Positions 42,631-54,300 of a stretch of 64,000 nucleotides of DNA are shown here, piece after piece. Below the pieces are notes generated by a model, which saw nothing but the letters and a program-made list of their open reading frames with translations, made no database searches and was not told where the DNA came from. Each line of letters begins with the position of its first letter. Positions within the stretch are counted from its first letter, which is position 1. The position numbers and the translations under genes were made by a program. This stretch comes from Leptasterias polaris (lineage: Eukaryota; Echinodermata; Asteroidea; Forcipulatida; Asteriidae), in NCBI GenBank assembly GCA_037783415.1, contig JAZGTN010000012.1:248001-312000 (forward strand). Reading direction: 5' to 3'.

Positions 42631-44300
42631 GCTCTGTGAAAGTAGGCACTGTCTCTGCTTAGTGTTGAACAGTGTACATGTACCCCCCCCCCCCAACATT
42701 GTTAAATAAATGTAATTTATACCTTGGTAGGTAGCCTACACATTTAAACTGGGGACAAAAGTGACGATCGGGTCCCTGGTGATTGCAGGAGTTTTACCCA
42801 CTCTGTGTGTGTGGATGGGGGTGTCTACTTGTTGAAAGCCAGGTACACAAAAGAAGTCTAGGTGTTTTGACAAAGTGAGGACGCCCTTGCTATACTTTCG
42901 TGTACAAAACCAATGGGGAAGTTGCTGAAAAATAGCAAGTCCAAGCAATGGGAGAACTAAGAGAAGTCCTTGATTTACTGGGTCGTCAAACGCGATGAAT
43001 GGGTCTTTTTGTAACTTTTGACAGTCAAGGGGTTGATTTTCCAGGTTGGTACTCTTTAGCCTTGTACTTGTCTTTCTCTATGGTGCTAGTTTATGGCCTG
43101 TAAACTCACAAAGTTCATTGTAGATCACTGTTTTCTTCAGACTATGTACATGAAGATGATGTGAGATTTGTATACATTTGATGTTAACACTAACAGAGTA
43201 TATTGTTAGAAGTTTTTTTTTCCAAAAGTTATTTATTGGGGGGAGAAGGGAGGTTTTTCAATTGTTTTTCACTAATCTCTTTGTAAAAGATGTCACACAA
43301 CCCAAGGTGTCTTGTTCTTGTTTCTAAAGAAGCTTTTGGAAGACATTGTCTCTCTCAACCACTGTTACCACTCCTTCCTCAAGTGGTCGTAAGTGTAGTG
43401 TACATGTGCACTTTAAATTGGATTGCACTGCAATTGTGAAAGTAAACAAACATTGATTTCTTTGAAATGTTTTCATTAATGTGGAAAAATTGTTGGCTGA
43501 AGCTGGTAGGTGGTCGTCAGTCGGATGATTTGGTTTCCATCACCCCATGGCTGTCCTCTTGCAACATTTGGGTGTTTTTTGGGGGGAAAGTCCAAGCATC
43601 ATTGCAATGAGGTATTATTTTTTTTGTACAAATAAGGTTTTAATGTTTTTTAAAGATTATCGGAACTTCCTGTTTTTAAACAACATTGAAGTTGCAGTTT
43701 CATTTGCCATTTCTGTACCTCTTGATGTAAGTGGCACTTAAAAAGAAAGTGGAGTTGAATTTCTGCTATTCTTGTTAGTCCCATACAGTGGCATAACCGG
43801 AGTTTGGGGGGACGCAGGGGGGGGGGGAGGTGTGGGTTGTAACCAAATGAAAATGTCTGTTTATGTCACTGGTTCCATACAATAGATAACTAAACATTAA
43901 TCTGTCGTGTATACCCCCAACCCAACTCCAACCCCAACCCCCTCCCCCACCTCTTCCCTCCATGGTTGTTCTTTTCTGTTGTGGAATGCATGAACAGTGC
44001 TAGTTGGGAGCAATACCCTTCAGTGCAAACCTACATGTGGTTTTGTGTCCATATTATTTTATTTCTTATGTTTCACAATTGAAATGGTCAGACAAATGTC
44101 TAAAATCTTTAATATTTGTTCTGATGTCCCCCCCCCCAAAAAAAAAATTGTATTTTGAAAAACTTTTAACCAGTTCCTGTTAGAACTGTTGTACTTGTTG
44201 ATCGAGAGTAGCAAACCAGTAGAGGTACATTATCCTATGATCATTTTGACCCCCAGTTTGCAATTGTCTTTATTTCACAGAAGAAGGGTTGCAGATTACA

Positions 44301-44336
<36 letters not shown>
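44301..44336. repeat. G36 homopolymer before exon 12
   Basis: Thirty-six uninterrupted G on the coding strand, 156 bp upstream of the exon 12 acceptor. The length may be approximate in the assembly. Confidence 0.92.
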
Positions 44337-44337
<1 letters not shown>

Positions 44338-44380
44338 ACTCAGCCACACCATGAAGGCAGGAGCCTATTGTGTGCCCTTC

Positions 44381-44422
44381 AGCATCAGCATCAGCATCAG
44401 CATCAGCATCAGCATCAGCGTC
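44381..44422. repeat. AGCATC hexanucleotide repeat
   Basis: Six perfect AGCATC units and one AGCGTC, between the G36 tract and exon 12. Confidence 0.92.
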
Positions 44423-44492
44423 TGATTTGTCTTTTATTTGACTCCAACTTGTCATGTTGATACACTGTGTATATTTCCTGTGAAACCTTTAG

Positions 44493-44564
44493 GTGGTAAC
44501 CTGATCATGATGAACAGACCAGTGTCAGTGTATGTGCGCAGGGAACCACCCGGCGGCGAGATAG
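44493..44564 (+). CDS. TTLL5: TTLL5 exon 12: 72-bp cassette with RPVSVYVRR
   Basis: The acceptor is GAAACCTTTAG ending at 44492 and the donor is GTAGAC at 44565. It encodes GGNLIMMNRPVSVYVRREPP, then GGEI, with phase 1 at both ends, matching exons 11 and 13. The RPVS motif repeats those in exons 3 and 11. It is too short to show as a long ORF and has no long vertebrate match, so the call rests on splice signals, phase and the motif. A 36-base G tract and an AGCATC hexanucleotide repeat lie within 200 bp upstream. Alternative: a spurious exon. Transcript data would settle this. Confidence 0.68.
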
Positions 44565-45335
44565 GTAGACATCCAAATTTTGCTGTGAATAAAATGTGCA
44601 CTGCTAATGACTAACTACATGTACACTGTAGCATGCACCACTGTCAAGTCTCGCACGACTTTTGTACCCCGTAAGACTTCTGTATGCAGTGGAGGTCTCC
44701 ATGACTTAAAGGAATGGATCAAAATTGGTTCTCAAAAGAGCCAACAAATTCCAAGTTTTCAAAGCCATAATGAAAGTAAAGAGTGCACTTTGTTAAAAGC
44801 GCAAATTACATAAAAAGAAAGAAAACAAATTAATGGAGAGTCATTGATGATAATTTTCACAAATAATAATTTGTGGTTTATTATTTGATAGATAAAAATT
44901 GTCAATATTTTGTCTTCTCCAACTGCATGTGTGAATCTTCATTGAGTTTATCACATAGTTTAACAAATTTGTTATTTGTTGAATACTTGCACCCTAGTCT
45001 CGTACACAGTTACTCACTGAGCATGTACACCAGTCTTGTATTTGTGTATTATACCTTAACATCATGTAGTATTTTAACTCAATGAATATGTAGATACACA
45101 GGGTACCTAACAAGCATGGTATGATTCTGTTAACCTTTCTCCACCAGTAACATTTAATCAACTGTTTTTCGTTTAACCCTTGGCTCGGAGACTTCATCAA
45201 CAACGTTTCACTGATTTTAGCATTTAGTCCTGATTCTTTCAAGTGTTTCAGATTTGGTCACTTCAAAAATCGCAAAATGAAAACTCATGGACATTTGCTC
45301 CATCGTTAGCGCGGCGTGCAGGCTCACTAAGGAGC

Positions 45336-45640
45336 GTGTTGTGGCTGAGTGGTCTAGAGCCTTCGAACTCAAGTTCTGATGGCAGAGTCACAAGAATGTG
45401 GGTTCGAATCTCAGTCGTGACTGTTGTGGTCCTGGGCAAGACACTGAACTACAATTGCTTCTCATCACCCAGCAGTGATTGGATACCTGCGAAGGTAGAG
45501 GTTGTTGGTGTTCCAATTTGAGTGCCGGTGCTGCATACTCCAAAGGAGTTGAGATGGTTTCATGTATGCTGAAGGCCCAATGAACAGGGCTAATAGTGTA
45601 AAAAGCGCTTTGATACAAAGTGCCTCATTACCATGGTGAA
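45336..45640 (+). repeat. tRNA-Leu-like SINE
   Basis: GTTGTGGCTGAGTGGTCTAG (box A), loop CTCAAGT with a Leu CAA-like anticodon, GTGGGTTCGAATCTCAGTCG (box B). Body phrases GGGCAAGACACTGAACTAC, TTGCTTCTCATCACCCAGC and ATACCTGCGAAGGTAGAGG, tail AAAAAGCGCTTTGATACAAA. Same family as 26619-26890. Not called as a functional tRNA because stems are imperfect and a SINE body follows. Confidence 0.85.
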
Positions 45641-45800
45641 GTGGTTAGACTGCAGGACCTGCAATCACTGGGCTCGATTTCACAAAGAGTTAAGATTGAT
45701 CTTAAATGCAAATCCATCGTAGTTGCTTAGCAAAGAGTGATGTCACAATACAAATCACTATGGTAATACAAGGTTGTGGGTTCGATTCATAGATTTAAAA
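45640..45800 (+). repeat. tRNA-Cys-like head split by family C MITE
   Basis: GGTGAAGTGGTTAGACTGC and CCTGCAATCAC look like the D arm and anticodon arm of a Cys-GCA-like tRNA. The T arm GGTTGTGGGTTCGATTCATA appears only after a 100-bp insert (about 45670-45772) starting GGGCTCGATTTCACAAAG, which matches the MITE at 25469-25592. Confidence 0.65.
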
Positions 45801-47277
45801 CCAATGTTTGTATGAGAGAAATTGGCCGTTGCCAGCTTAGTGTTCATATCTCATTGTAGTAGCTTTGCCAAGTTTCATTGCCGGGTATATCATCCAAAGA
45901 AAAAAACAAATAAACGGCCGTTATATAGGGCACCTCATGGTTCAAAACATTGCAGATGGGTGACCTAAACAGACACATATTACAATTGTTTAGTCTGTAC
46001 AGTCTGGGGTAATCAAAATATGAAAGATGTTATCACTGCCTGTGTTCAATGCTGCCGAGAAAGCCCCTAGTATGTTAGAAAACTTTCAATCACTTGGGAA
46101 TTCAGCAGATTCTCCAGTCAACAGCGCGCATCGCAGAAACCTCATGTTTTTTTATCGCAAGTCCATGTTGGACTGTGGCAACCCATACAGCCAGTCAAAG
46201 TGATGTGGTGATGTGATTATTGTAGCTGGTAGAATTGTTCAAATGCTGATATAAGAACCATGTCCATTGGACAACATTTTTTCTGACCACCCATTTCTTA
46301 AAAGATGCGTCCAATCAATGTGCTTCTTACTTTTAACATACTCCATACATAATTGAATGATCATTGTGCATGTAAAAATGTGCGGGCATGCGCACAGAGC
46401 TTTTTTTCTTTATTCCTACACCTACTTTCCAGTATGGATTATTACTGAGACAAAAACACTGCATCTGTGGAAGACAAGACTATTAATCAAGTGACTAATG
46501 TTGGCCATTCCATCCTAACAGCCCCTTCCTTCTCCTCATGAAACTATTATTTATTTGTTTTCTACAGATAAATAATAGAGGGAAAAACATATTTAAAATC
46601 AAGAAGTTGACGTGAAGAATTCACAAAGGTTTAATTCACAGAAGACCTTGAGAGTGACAGCTGCACACTGCAAATCTAATCCACAGAGTTCTAAATATGC
46701 AAAAACCCTGTGTAAATTTATGCTTTTAACCATGACATAGAAATACACTTAGGAATTGCCAGTTGTCATTTATGGTTTGGAGGAATTAGTACCAGATTGT
46801 ATTATAGCCTGGCCTGACTTGAACCGCATGTGAAGTTGTCACTTGGCTTGAAATATGTGGCTTGTACTTTTGCATCTCCAAAGGGGCTCACCCAGTAACC
46901 CTCTTTTGACCTGAGGCAAATACAGTGGCCATAGAAGCCTTTAAGATGGGTCTTGTCGGAACCGGAACCAGACTTTGTTCCACCTATGATCGTAGTTTCA
47001 CAAATTTTCCAGTAACTGCCCAGCCAGATACAACTTGAAGTTTAGTTATACAGCAGTACATGTAGCATGTAGAGAATACCTTGCTTCTGCCTCTCTCGGT
47101 ATGCTCTGTTGTGTTTTTGGATTCAGGCCACGGCTGTGAACTGTAATTGGCAGTGTCTTCTGAAACTGAGATTGAGTCCAAAATCTGGAAGATCGAGATC
47201 AAGACCTAGACTGAGGACCAAGACTGGTCTCGATATCCATCTGTATGTACATAGCCACAAACAGCAATGACCTCTTA

Positions 47278-47424
47278 AGAGCTGCTTCAGCTGAAAATAT
47301 TTCTTAACATTTCTATTTACAAAAATAAGCAGGATACCAGTCACACATGGTGTGACAGTAATTTTCCTTGAACCTTGTTCTGGTAAGCATAATTTTGTAC
47401 TTCAGCAGCCCACTCAGCTCTGTA
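47278..47424. repeat. Family A MITE, worn ends
   Basis: GAGCTGCTTCAGCTGAAAAT, AAGCAGGATACCAGTCACAC and TTCTGGTAAGCATAATTTTG. Terminal CCAATTTCATA is lost on both sides. Confidence 0.72.
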
Positions 47425-48197
47425 TTTACATGTACTATGTGAAAATTCCTGCGTTCTGTGCACTTAAGAAAAAACACATTCTTCAACACTGGTAAAACAC
47501 ATCCACATAGCGTTTCAAGTCCTACACTGTGTAGACCACTTTTGTTCTCAGGTCCATACTTTGTATGTTACACTTAGACATAAAAGTGGGCCCTGGTCTA
47601 CTCTTTTGCACATTTTGTTGGTAGTGCCCTTTTGCTGGAAAAAAGCGGCTGTTCTCAGGGCTAGGAATGAACATGATGAATCTCCAGGCTATTCTGTTCT
47701 GCTGGAGGCACAGATTCCTTAGCATCCCCTTTGTAGGCAGTGTTTATCACAGCCATGTGTTTTGCCACTAATTGCTGAAACCACTGGGGGATCCATGTCG
47801 ATTTTAATTTATTTGGGCAGGAAATTTATTACGGAAGTTTGAATTCTTCTGAGTGTTAGAATTTCTATTTTTTTCTCAACTTGAGTGTTACTTTCTTGCT
47901 GAGAGACTGTTACAAGACCCTCACCAATTCCTTAAGGTCTAATGAGTTTCCACGACTTTGTCTTGGACGATAACGGATGTGTCTTGATTCCCCAGAATCA
48001 TTCAATCATTGCCTGCAAATCAATGTATCAAATGTCAGTAAATTAGCGCACGTTTTCTTGGAGTGGAAAATTCAGTGACTTAATGGGGGATCAGATCTAT
48101 TGAAAGTCTTGTAAGACACTTAATAACGGGTTTAGAGGACCTTTCCGGTCTCTAACTCTTTAGTTTGAGAGAGCTGGGCACCTTGGTGCCACAGTGA

Positions 48198-48345
48198 GCA
48201 CTGGGCTGCCTCCCTTAGGATTGCATGTCAGATAGACATGATAGAGTATTAAAGCACTGGGCTGCCTCCCTTAGGATTGCATGTCATAGAGTATTAAAGC
48301 ACTGGGCTGCCTCCCTTAGGATTGCATGTCAGATAGAGTAAGCAC
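48198..48345 (+). repeat. Three-copy tandem repeat
   Basis: GCACTGGGCTGCCTCCCTTA followed by GGATTGCATGTCA occurs at 48198, 48254 and 48299. Spacings of 56 and 45 bp differ by an AGATAGACATG insertion in the first copy. Confidence 0.9.
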
Positions 48346-48691
48346 TTGTTGGGTTGTGGTTGAACTTGTTGATACACTGTAACTTTCTTTCCATGGTATG
48401 TAAGAGCTAACCAACTAACCAGTCATGGTTGGAGAGACTCTGGAAGTTGAGAAATTCTCTAGTGGTGTACTCTTTTGGAAAAAAAATGGGGCCTGGAGGG
48501 AGGGATAAAAAAAAAGCAAAGTCATAAACAAAGAGGGAGAACTGTTAAATCGTTCAGAGGTTTCCACCCGCAAATTCTCGCTCTGTTTTTCTCTGGGTAC
48601 AATTTTGAAAAGATCTTGTCCCCTGCACCCACCAATCCTCCCTCAGGGACCTTTGCTACACATGTTGCTCTGGTATGAGTTAATCACTCTT

Positions 48692-49072
48692 TAAAGGCAC
48701 TGTACACGTTTGGTAATTACTCAAAATATATATTAGCATAAAAACTTACTTGGTAATGAGCAACGGAGAGCTGTTGATAGTATACAAAATTGTGAGAAAC
48801 GACTCCCTCTGAAGTAACGTAGTTTTTGAGAAAGAGGTCACTTCTCACTAAAATAATAAAAGACTTCTGGCCAGAAGCCTTTTATTCCTATCTGAAAGCA
48901 CACTAATTTGTACAACAAGGGTGTTTTTTCTTTCATCATTTTCTTGCAACTTCAATGACCAATTGAGCCCAAATTTTCACAGGCTGAGGTTTGTTATTTT
49001 ATGCATATGTTGGGATACACCAAGTGGGAATACTGGTCTTTGACAATTACCAAAACGTGTTCAGTGCCTTTA
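48692..49072. repeat. TTAA-flanked MITE, family B (380 bp)
   Basis: CTTTAAAGGCACTGTACACG at left and CGTGTTCAGTGCCTTTAAT at right, inverted with TTAA at both ends. Interior phrases GAGAGCTGTTGATAGTAT, GACTCCCTCTGAAGTAACGT and TGGGATACACCAAGTGGGAA. I associate this repeat with sea-star genomes (recall only). Confidence 0.87.
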
Positions 49073-49430
49073 ATGCCCTGTTTCATAAGACCAGACCTAG
49101 TCCTCAGTTGCTTGCTAAAAAGACTTACAGTTAATAGTCTGGGACAGGCAGAATGGAGAGTGGTGGAAATGGAAGAGGACAGGTTGTAGATCACTGGGGA
49201 AAGTTGAGGTGAAAGAAATAAACCGGGAACTATGTGGATATCTGAATGGTGAACAGGTTAAGCTATATTATTGGGTTGGTGGTATTCCCATAGGATATTC
49301 TGTTAGTTCAACTTTAGAAAGAATTGGTGGGCTCATAGGAGAGATCGAGGGAATTACAGCACTTCATTACTTAATACTACTTATTGTCTAATCATTGTGT
49401 TTACCAAACTGGGGAATTGTGTGATCGCGG

Positions 49431-50078
49431 CAGTGGATGTCAGACACTTCGTACCTTTACCTTTTCGTACCCGGGACACTTCGTACCTTCGAGACACTTC
49501 GTACCTTGGCAAGGCTGAGTCACTTCGTACCGTCGGCTGAGTCACTTCGTACCGTCAGTCGAGTCACTTTGTACCGTCGGCCCTCTAATGTTGGGGCCCT
49601 ATACCATTGGATGTCAGTAAAAATGTCATCCTAATTAACTGTTATTAACTGTTCTTTCGACAAAAACTAATTACAACTTATTTATCAATATTAATTGAAT
49701 ACGTTATAAGAAAAACCTAAATATTTTCTTCTTATTCGTTTTAATATTTTAGATAATTTATTATTATATATTATTTTTTTTTACAATAATTTCGACAGCA
49801 ATTGTTATTTATTAAAAATAATTATTTTCAATTTAAATAAATTGATGTCTGTATAGTTGTGCGGTCATTAAAAACCATCGAATAACTATTGGCTACTCAA
49901 AAGAGGGCGCTAGGAAATCACAAGGATCAATGTGAGGTTCGTAACAGTACGAAGTGACTCGGCTGACGGTACGAAGTGTCCAGGGTACGAAGTGTCCAAA
50001 GTCACTTCGTACCTTGTAAAAGGTACGAAGTGTCCCGGGTACGAAAAGGTAAAGGTACGAAGTGTCCTGACACCGCTG
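49431..50078. mobile_element. Transposon with arms of repeated GACACTTCGTACC
   Basis: Ends CAGTGGATGTCAG and CTGACACCGCTG are inverted; the next 44 bases of both arms are identical. Each arm carries about six further copies of the 13-mer GACACTTCGTACC or GTCACTTCGTACC (49443, 49475, 49493, 49519, 49541 and 49563 on plus; 49947, 49968, 49984, 50022 and 50054 on minus; one inverted at 50001). The 370-bp centre is AT-rich and non-coding. CAGNG ends and subterminal motif arrays fit hAT-type elements. No target duplication recognised. Confidence 0.82.
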
Positions 50079-50274
50079 CTTTGTACCATTCATAGCTCAA
50101 CGAAAGAAATCTGTGATGAACAAGTTTTCAGTGTTTTTAGTTTTCGGAGGGAAAACCTACAAGTACATTGTTATGGAGGGATTGATAACCACCAGACTCT
50201 AGTTTTAGGTGGGCTTTGAACCAGGGACACAGCATCTTGCGGTGGGTTTCCTTAAACAAATTCTTATGTACATT

Positions 50275-50297
50275 AAAAAAAAAAAAAAAAAAAAAAT
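50275..50297. repeat. A23 homopolymer
   Basis: A run of about 23 A following CTTATGTACATT; might be a retroposon tail, but no body was recognised upstream. Confidence 0.8.
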
Positions 50298-50997
50298 TGT
50301 GTGCTTTTATTCTATGCCAATGTATACATGTGTACAATGTACAGTTGTGTGATTTTTCGATAGATTTGGATTGCAGGTTTTGGGTTTTTTTTTGTGGACA
50401 AAAATGGGAATTGGCTGCTACAAACTGTTTACCAACAAAAATGACCAAGCTGGTATAAATGTAAAAAATGGTTAAGAGCCTCACGTTTCGACCCTGTCAG
50501 AGTTCCTTCTCAAAGGCTTAGAGGCTCACTTAGCCTTAAAGAAAGACTCTGCTAGGGTGGAAATAGGTTGGCCATTAACCGTTTGCTGTGACTACATAAG
50601 ATACTAGCCTTGTCCAGGGAAAGCTCATCTGCAGATGTTCTTGGACAACTGATTAAAAAAAGAAAAAATCAAAACCCAACATAAACATTTGTAGAGTTCG
50701 TTCCACAAAACAAAGTTGAACTGTCTTCTTTTTACTGGCCATCCACCCCAATCAATGACCTACCTTTGATTTCTCATAGTAGTTCTTCTAATCTGTGACA
50801 ATGGGCCAGTCAGTAAGTCTCAGTTGGCATAATTCAAATTGACTGGGGGAAAAAAAAACATGGAGAAGAAAATCTCCATCAGTGCACGGAGGTCAATTGG
50901 AAGAATCTTCACCTGCCCAAAGTTTCAAGTGCTTCATCCGCGCACTTTCCCCTGTCAAAGTCTTTATTCTTGCCCCTGACATTATGGCATCGGGATT

Positions 50998-51342
50998 TTA
51001 AAGGGTGTGCGTAACATTGTTATGATTAAGAATTTCAATGTTCACAGATTCACACATTAGTTACTTGGTATAAAGATCGTGTTGGGAAAACTTCCCTTGA
51101 AAAATTGTTGTGCCTGAAATGCGGTAATTTTTGAAAAACGAGTGAAACAATTAGTTTTTGACATCCGACCTTTTAAAACAGTGTTAAAAACAATGATGGG
51201 GTTTTCCACTATTTTGTCTGTGGTTCTGATGACCGATTGAGCTTAAAAAGTTGTACAGGTTTGTTAATTCATGTATTGAGTCACACAAGGTGGGGATACT
51301 GGTCTTTGACAGTCGATTCCAGGCTTTGTTCGCAGTCTTTAA
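50998..51342. repeat. Family B-like TTAA MITE
   Basis: TTAAAGGGTGTGCGTAACAT at left and GTCTTTAAAGGG at right; the interior resembles 55248-55575 and the tail part of 48692-49072 (GTGGGGATACTGGTCTTTGA). The inverted ends are eroded. Confidence 0.68.
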
Positions 51343-54300
51343 AGGGTGCTTTTCACCGGTCGTTAATTTCCTGGAAACTGCTCGGGTGAGTTTACTTTAA
51401 AGATGCTTACTCAGAGGCAAAATATAGAAGCCATGGAGGAGTTTGATTCCCAGTGTAGTTGGAGGAATAAAAACATTATGGAAGATTAGTTGCCACTAGT
51501 CAGTGATATCTTAACACACTTTGAACACATTCGGAAATGACAGTGTAAAATTACTTGGGTTTAGATACTGACGTCAGTCCACTTCTTAGGGGTTTCTTAT
51601 CAAGTTGGCATGCTTTACTAGCTCTTCTAACCAAAGATGTGCAACGCCTTTAAACTCTGCGGAATAATTCCCCATAATTATGAGGTGCCTTGAGATACAG
51701 CATCCCGCCGGAGCCGCTCCGCCTGCCTCTGCTGTTCCATCATTCTTGACCAATGAGGTTCCTACCTACACTCAGGAGAAATTGAGACGTCTAGGCCCCC
51801 CCCCCTGGATCTGGCCATCACCTTTCACCCACCCAGATGCACAGCAGCCTGGACTATAGATCACCCAACCATCTGGGCTTGTCAGCTGGGAATTCTCTTC
51901 ATGGCATCATCCAAGGAAAAGTTAGTGGTGAAGTTGGTGCATTGTTAATGCCACACACACGTTTTGACCTCAGCTCAGGGTGAGGTGCACAAAGAGATGG
52001 GGGGGGGGGGGGCTTGTAGACTTTGAAGGGGGGAAAAAAGTAAACAAATGTTATGAAAATTTGTTACCCTTAAGTGCTAAATAAGCATTATTTACTTGGC
52101 AGACGATCCTGGGAATTGGAGAATGGTTCAGCGATCTCTTGAACACAATCTGTACATACACTGTATGTACATTATGTATGTCTACACAGAGTGAGAGTGT
52201 AGGCTATGCATCCCTAATATGCTGTGACTATAACACGGTGACGACCACATGCAGAAACCCAGTCACTCCCAGGTGCAGGGAAGCAATCATTATGGTTAAA
52301 CAACATGTACCTCACTCAAGGTAACAAAACCTCATCCGTAGGTCATGGTCAAGATTGAAAAAAACCCACACTCTGCCGATGGAGAGGCCGTAAGAGTACA
52401 AACCCACTTTGCGCATGAAAACCCACTGCGGCTGGCAGCCCCCACTAGCGGTGATTACAAACTCACAGTCATTCATTACGACTATGGAGACTCAATTCTC
52501 TAAACCTCTCTGTGCTAGTATAGATGATACATGCTGCTTTCCGGACCAGGCACAAGATCACTCACACAGTACAACGCATTCATCATTCTCAACCTTTACT
52601 TTCAAAGCGACTGACAACGGTGCCCTAATTTGAGAGCAATGTATCTAGGATTCAAGTCACGCAAGGGGCTAATGGGAGTCTAATTGTCCAACATTCATGA
52701 TGGCCCTGGTATGCATTATTCACAAGTAACTCCTATTCACTGAAGAGAAATATCCCTGCTCAATGTTGGTCACATTGAGACACAAATCGATAGTACACTT
52801 GTATTTGTATAAAATCAAAGAATGAACATGAGTGTATCCCTAATTTGCTATTTGCTGAACTTGTGTGTTTCTTTTATGTAATACATTTACAAGAACATGC
52901 CTAGTATTCAAAGATATCTCAGATGGATATGTTTGTGGAAATCAGAGCTTAGAAAAGCACAAAGTCTAGTTTTACTAATCAAGTTCATCACATGTAAAGG
53001 GGCTATGTTAGTATTGGGGGGAAGAGGGTGGCTGGGGTTTGGGGGGGGGGGGGGTAGAGTAGGGGGCTGGGTGTATAGGATCTAGGCACCTGCATACCCA
53101 ATATGACTAATGCAGTCTACTCATTGTGCATAAACCAAACTGGTGTCTGGCCCAGAAGTATAACGTCAATGTGACGTCACATGGGGATTTGCGGAAACAC
53201 CTTACCAGATCTGCACACGTCATTGTGGCAATGGGTTCTCTCTTTTTTTGGAATCATCAGACTATGGGCTGCAGTTTCTTTCTACCCGGCCAAGCCAAGC
53301 TGACGTGGAACATCATGTTTCCACAACCCCATCCTTCCTGAAAGAGCAACCCAGGGATTCGATGACCTTACAGTCCTCAATGATTCACTGATAATCAGCC
53401 CGGCTGTCCACCTAGCCGCAACCACCTATCGCAACATCTCTGGTTGGTCTAAAGATATGGATCTATTTTGGGGCATAGCGATGGAGGGGGGTGGGGGGAG
53501 CTTGAGCCTTAATTGATTGATGGCCAAAAGGGAGAAGCGTCTGGGAGCAAGCGATAGGGGAAGAGAGAGAGAAAGACAGCGGCACCTTCTTACAGCCAGC
53601 TGCTGTAGACACTGCAACACAGAAATGTCACATTTGGCATTTAATGTTACAGGAAACCATACATCTTCAGGTTGTCTCAGGAAAATGTTACCCAGGCACC
53701 CCAATCCTCCCCTCCCCACCCTAAGAAGGAATCAAAGGTCCCTCCTCAACTAAAGTTGCCACTAAAAGCCAGGGATGGAGCACAAAGCCAAACAATTCTG
53801 CTCTCGACAAGACTTTTTGTCTGATTGATCTACATCTACAATAACAGTATTTTGTTATTACAACAAGGGGTGGAATTGGCTTCATTCTTGGCAAACTGTA
53901 AAAAGTTTCAATTGCCTCGGATTTCAATCAGTCAGGGTGCTCATGCTTTTTGGTCAGGATTTTTAATACCAGTTGCATTGTCAAAGATATGTAGTTAATA
54001 AATTTGATAAAAGACTCTTGGTTTTATTCATGTTGTCATTGAGTTTGCAGATGTTTTCATCTGTTGATAATGGAGATGGTAAATATATATTGTTTGTAGC
54101 CGTCACTTGTTTGATCCCACTTAAAAAAGTGTTTCAAAACTATTTTGTTACTTAGGATGTAATGAATCTTAACCCGAGCAGTGCCCTGTATTTATTACAG
54201 GTAATGTCACGCAATTTAAACTGTAAATAACTGTGTTTTGTTGTTGTTTTAAATTGCCAATAACAATTCTAGAAACATCGACTGCAGCCAAAAGATACCC

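Larger units (their letters stand above)
24099..44492 (+). other. Intron 11 (20 kb)
   Basis: The largest intron in the window. Recognisable content: MITEs at 25410-25592, 27821-28026, 28378-28532, 39498-39703, 40769-40961, 41023-41317 and 42252-42630; SINEs at 26619-26890, 27384-27455 and 30730-30960; a minisatellite element (31030-33250); inverted arms (34143-34278 and 38258-38392) around LINE remains; C23 (41768-41790) and G36 (44301-44336) tracts. Stretches 24100-25400, 28540-30700 and 42640-44290 contain nothing I recognise beyond homopolymers. Additional short phase-1 exons could hide here. Confidence 0.72.

Noticed and set aside
44189..44455. ORFs with poly-Gly/poly-Pro and Ser-Ile or Asp-Ala repeats on both strands
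   Set aside because: Direct translation of the G36 tract and the AGCATC repeat; low-complexity DNA, not protein.
45338..45422. tRNA-Leu(CAA) gene
   Set aside because: Imperfect stems, and followed by a SINE body and tail also found at 26619-26890.
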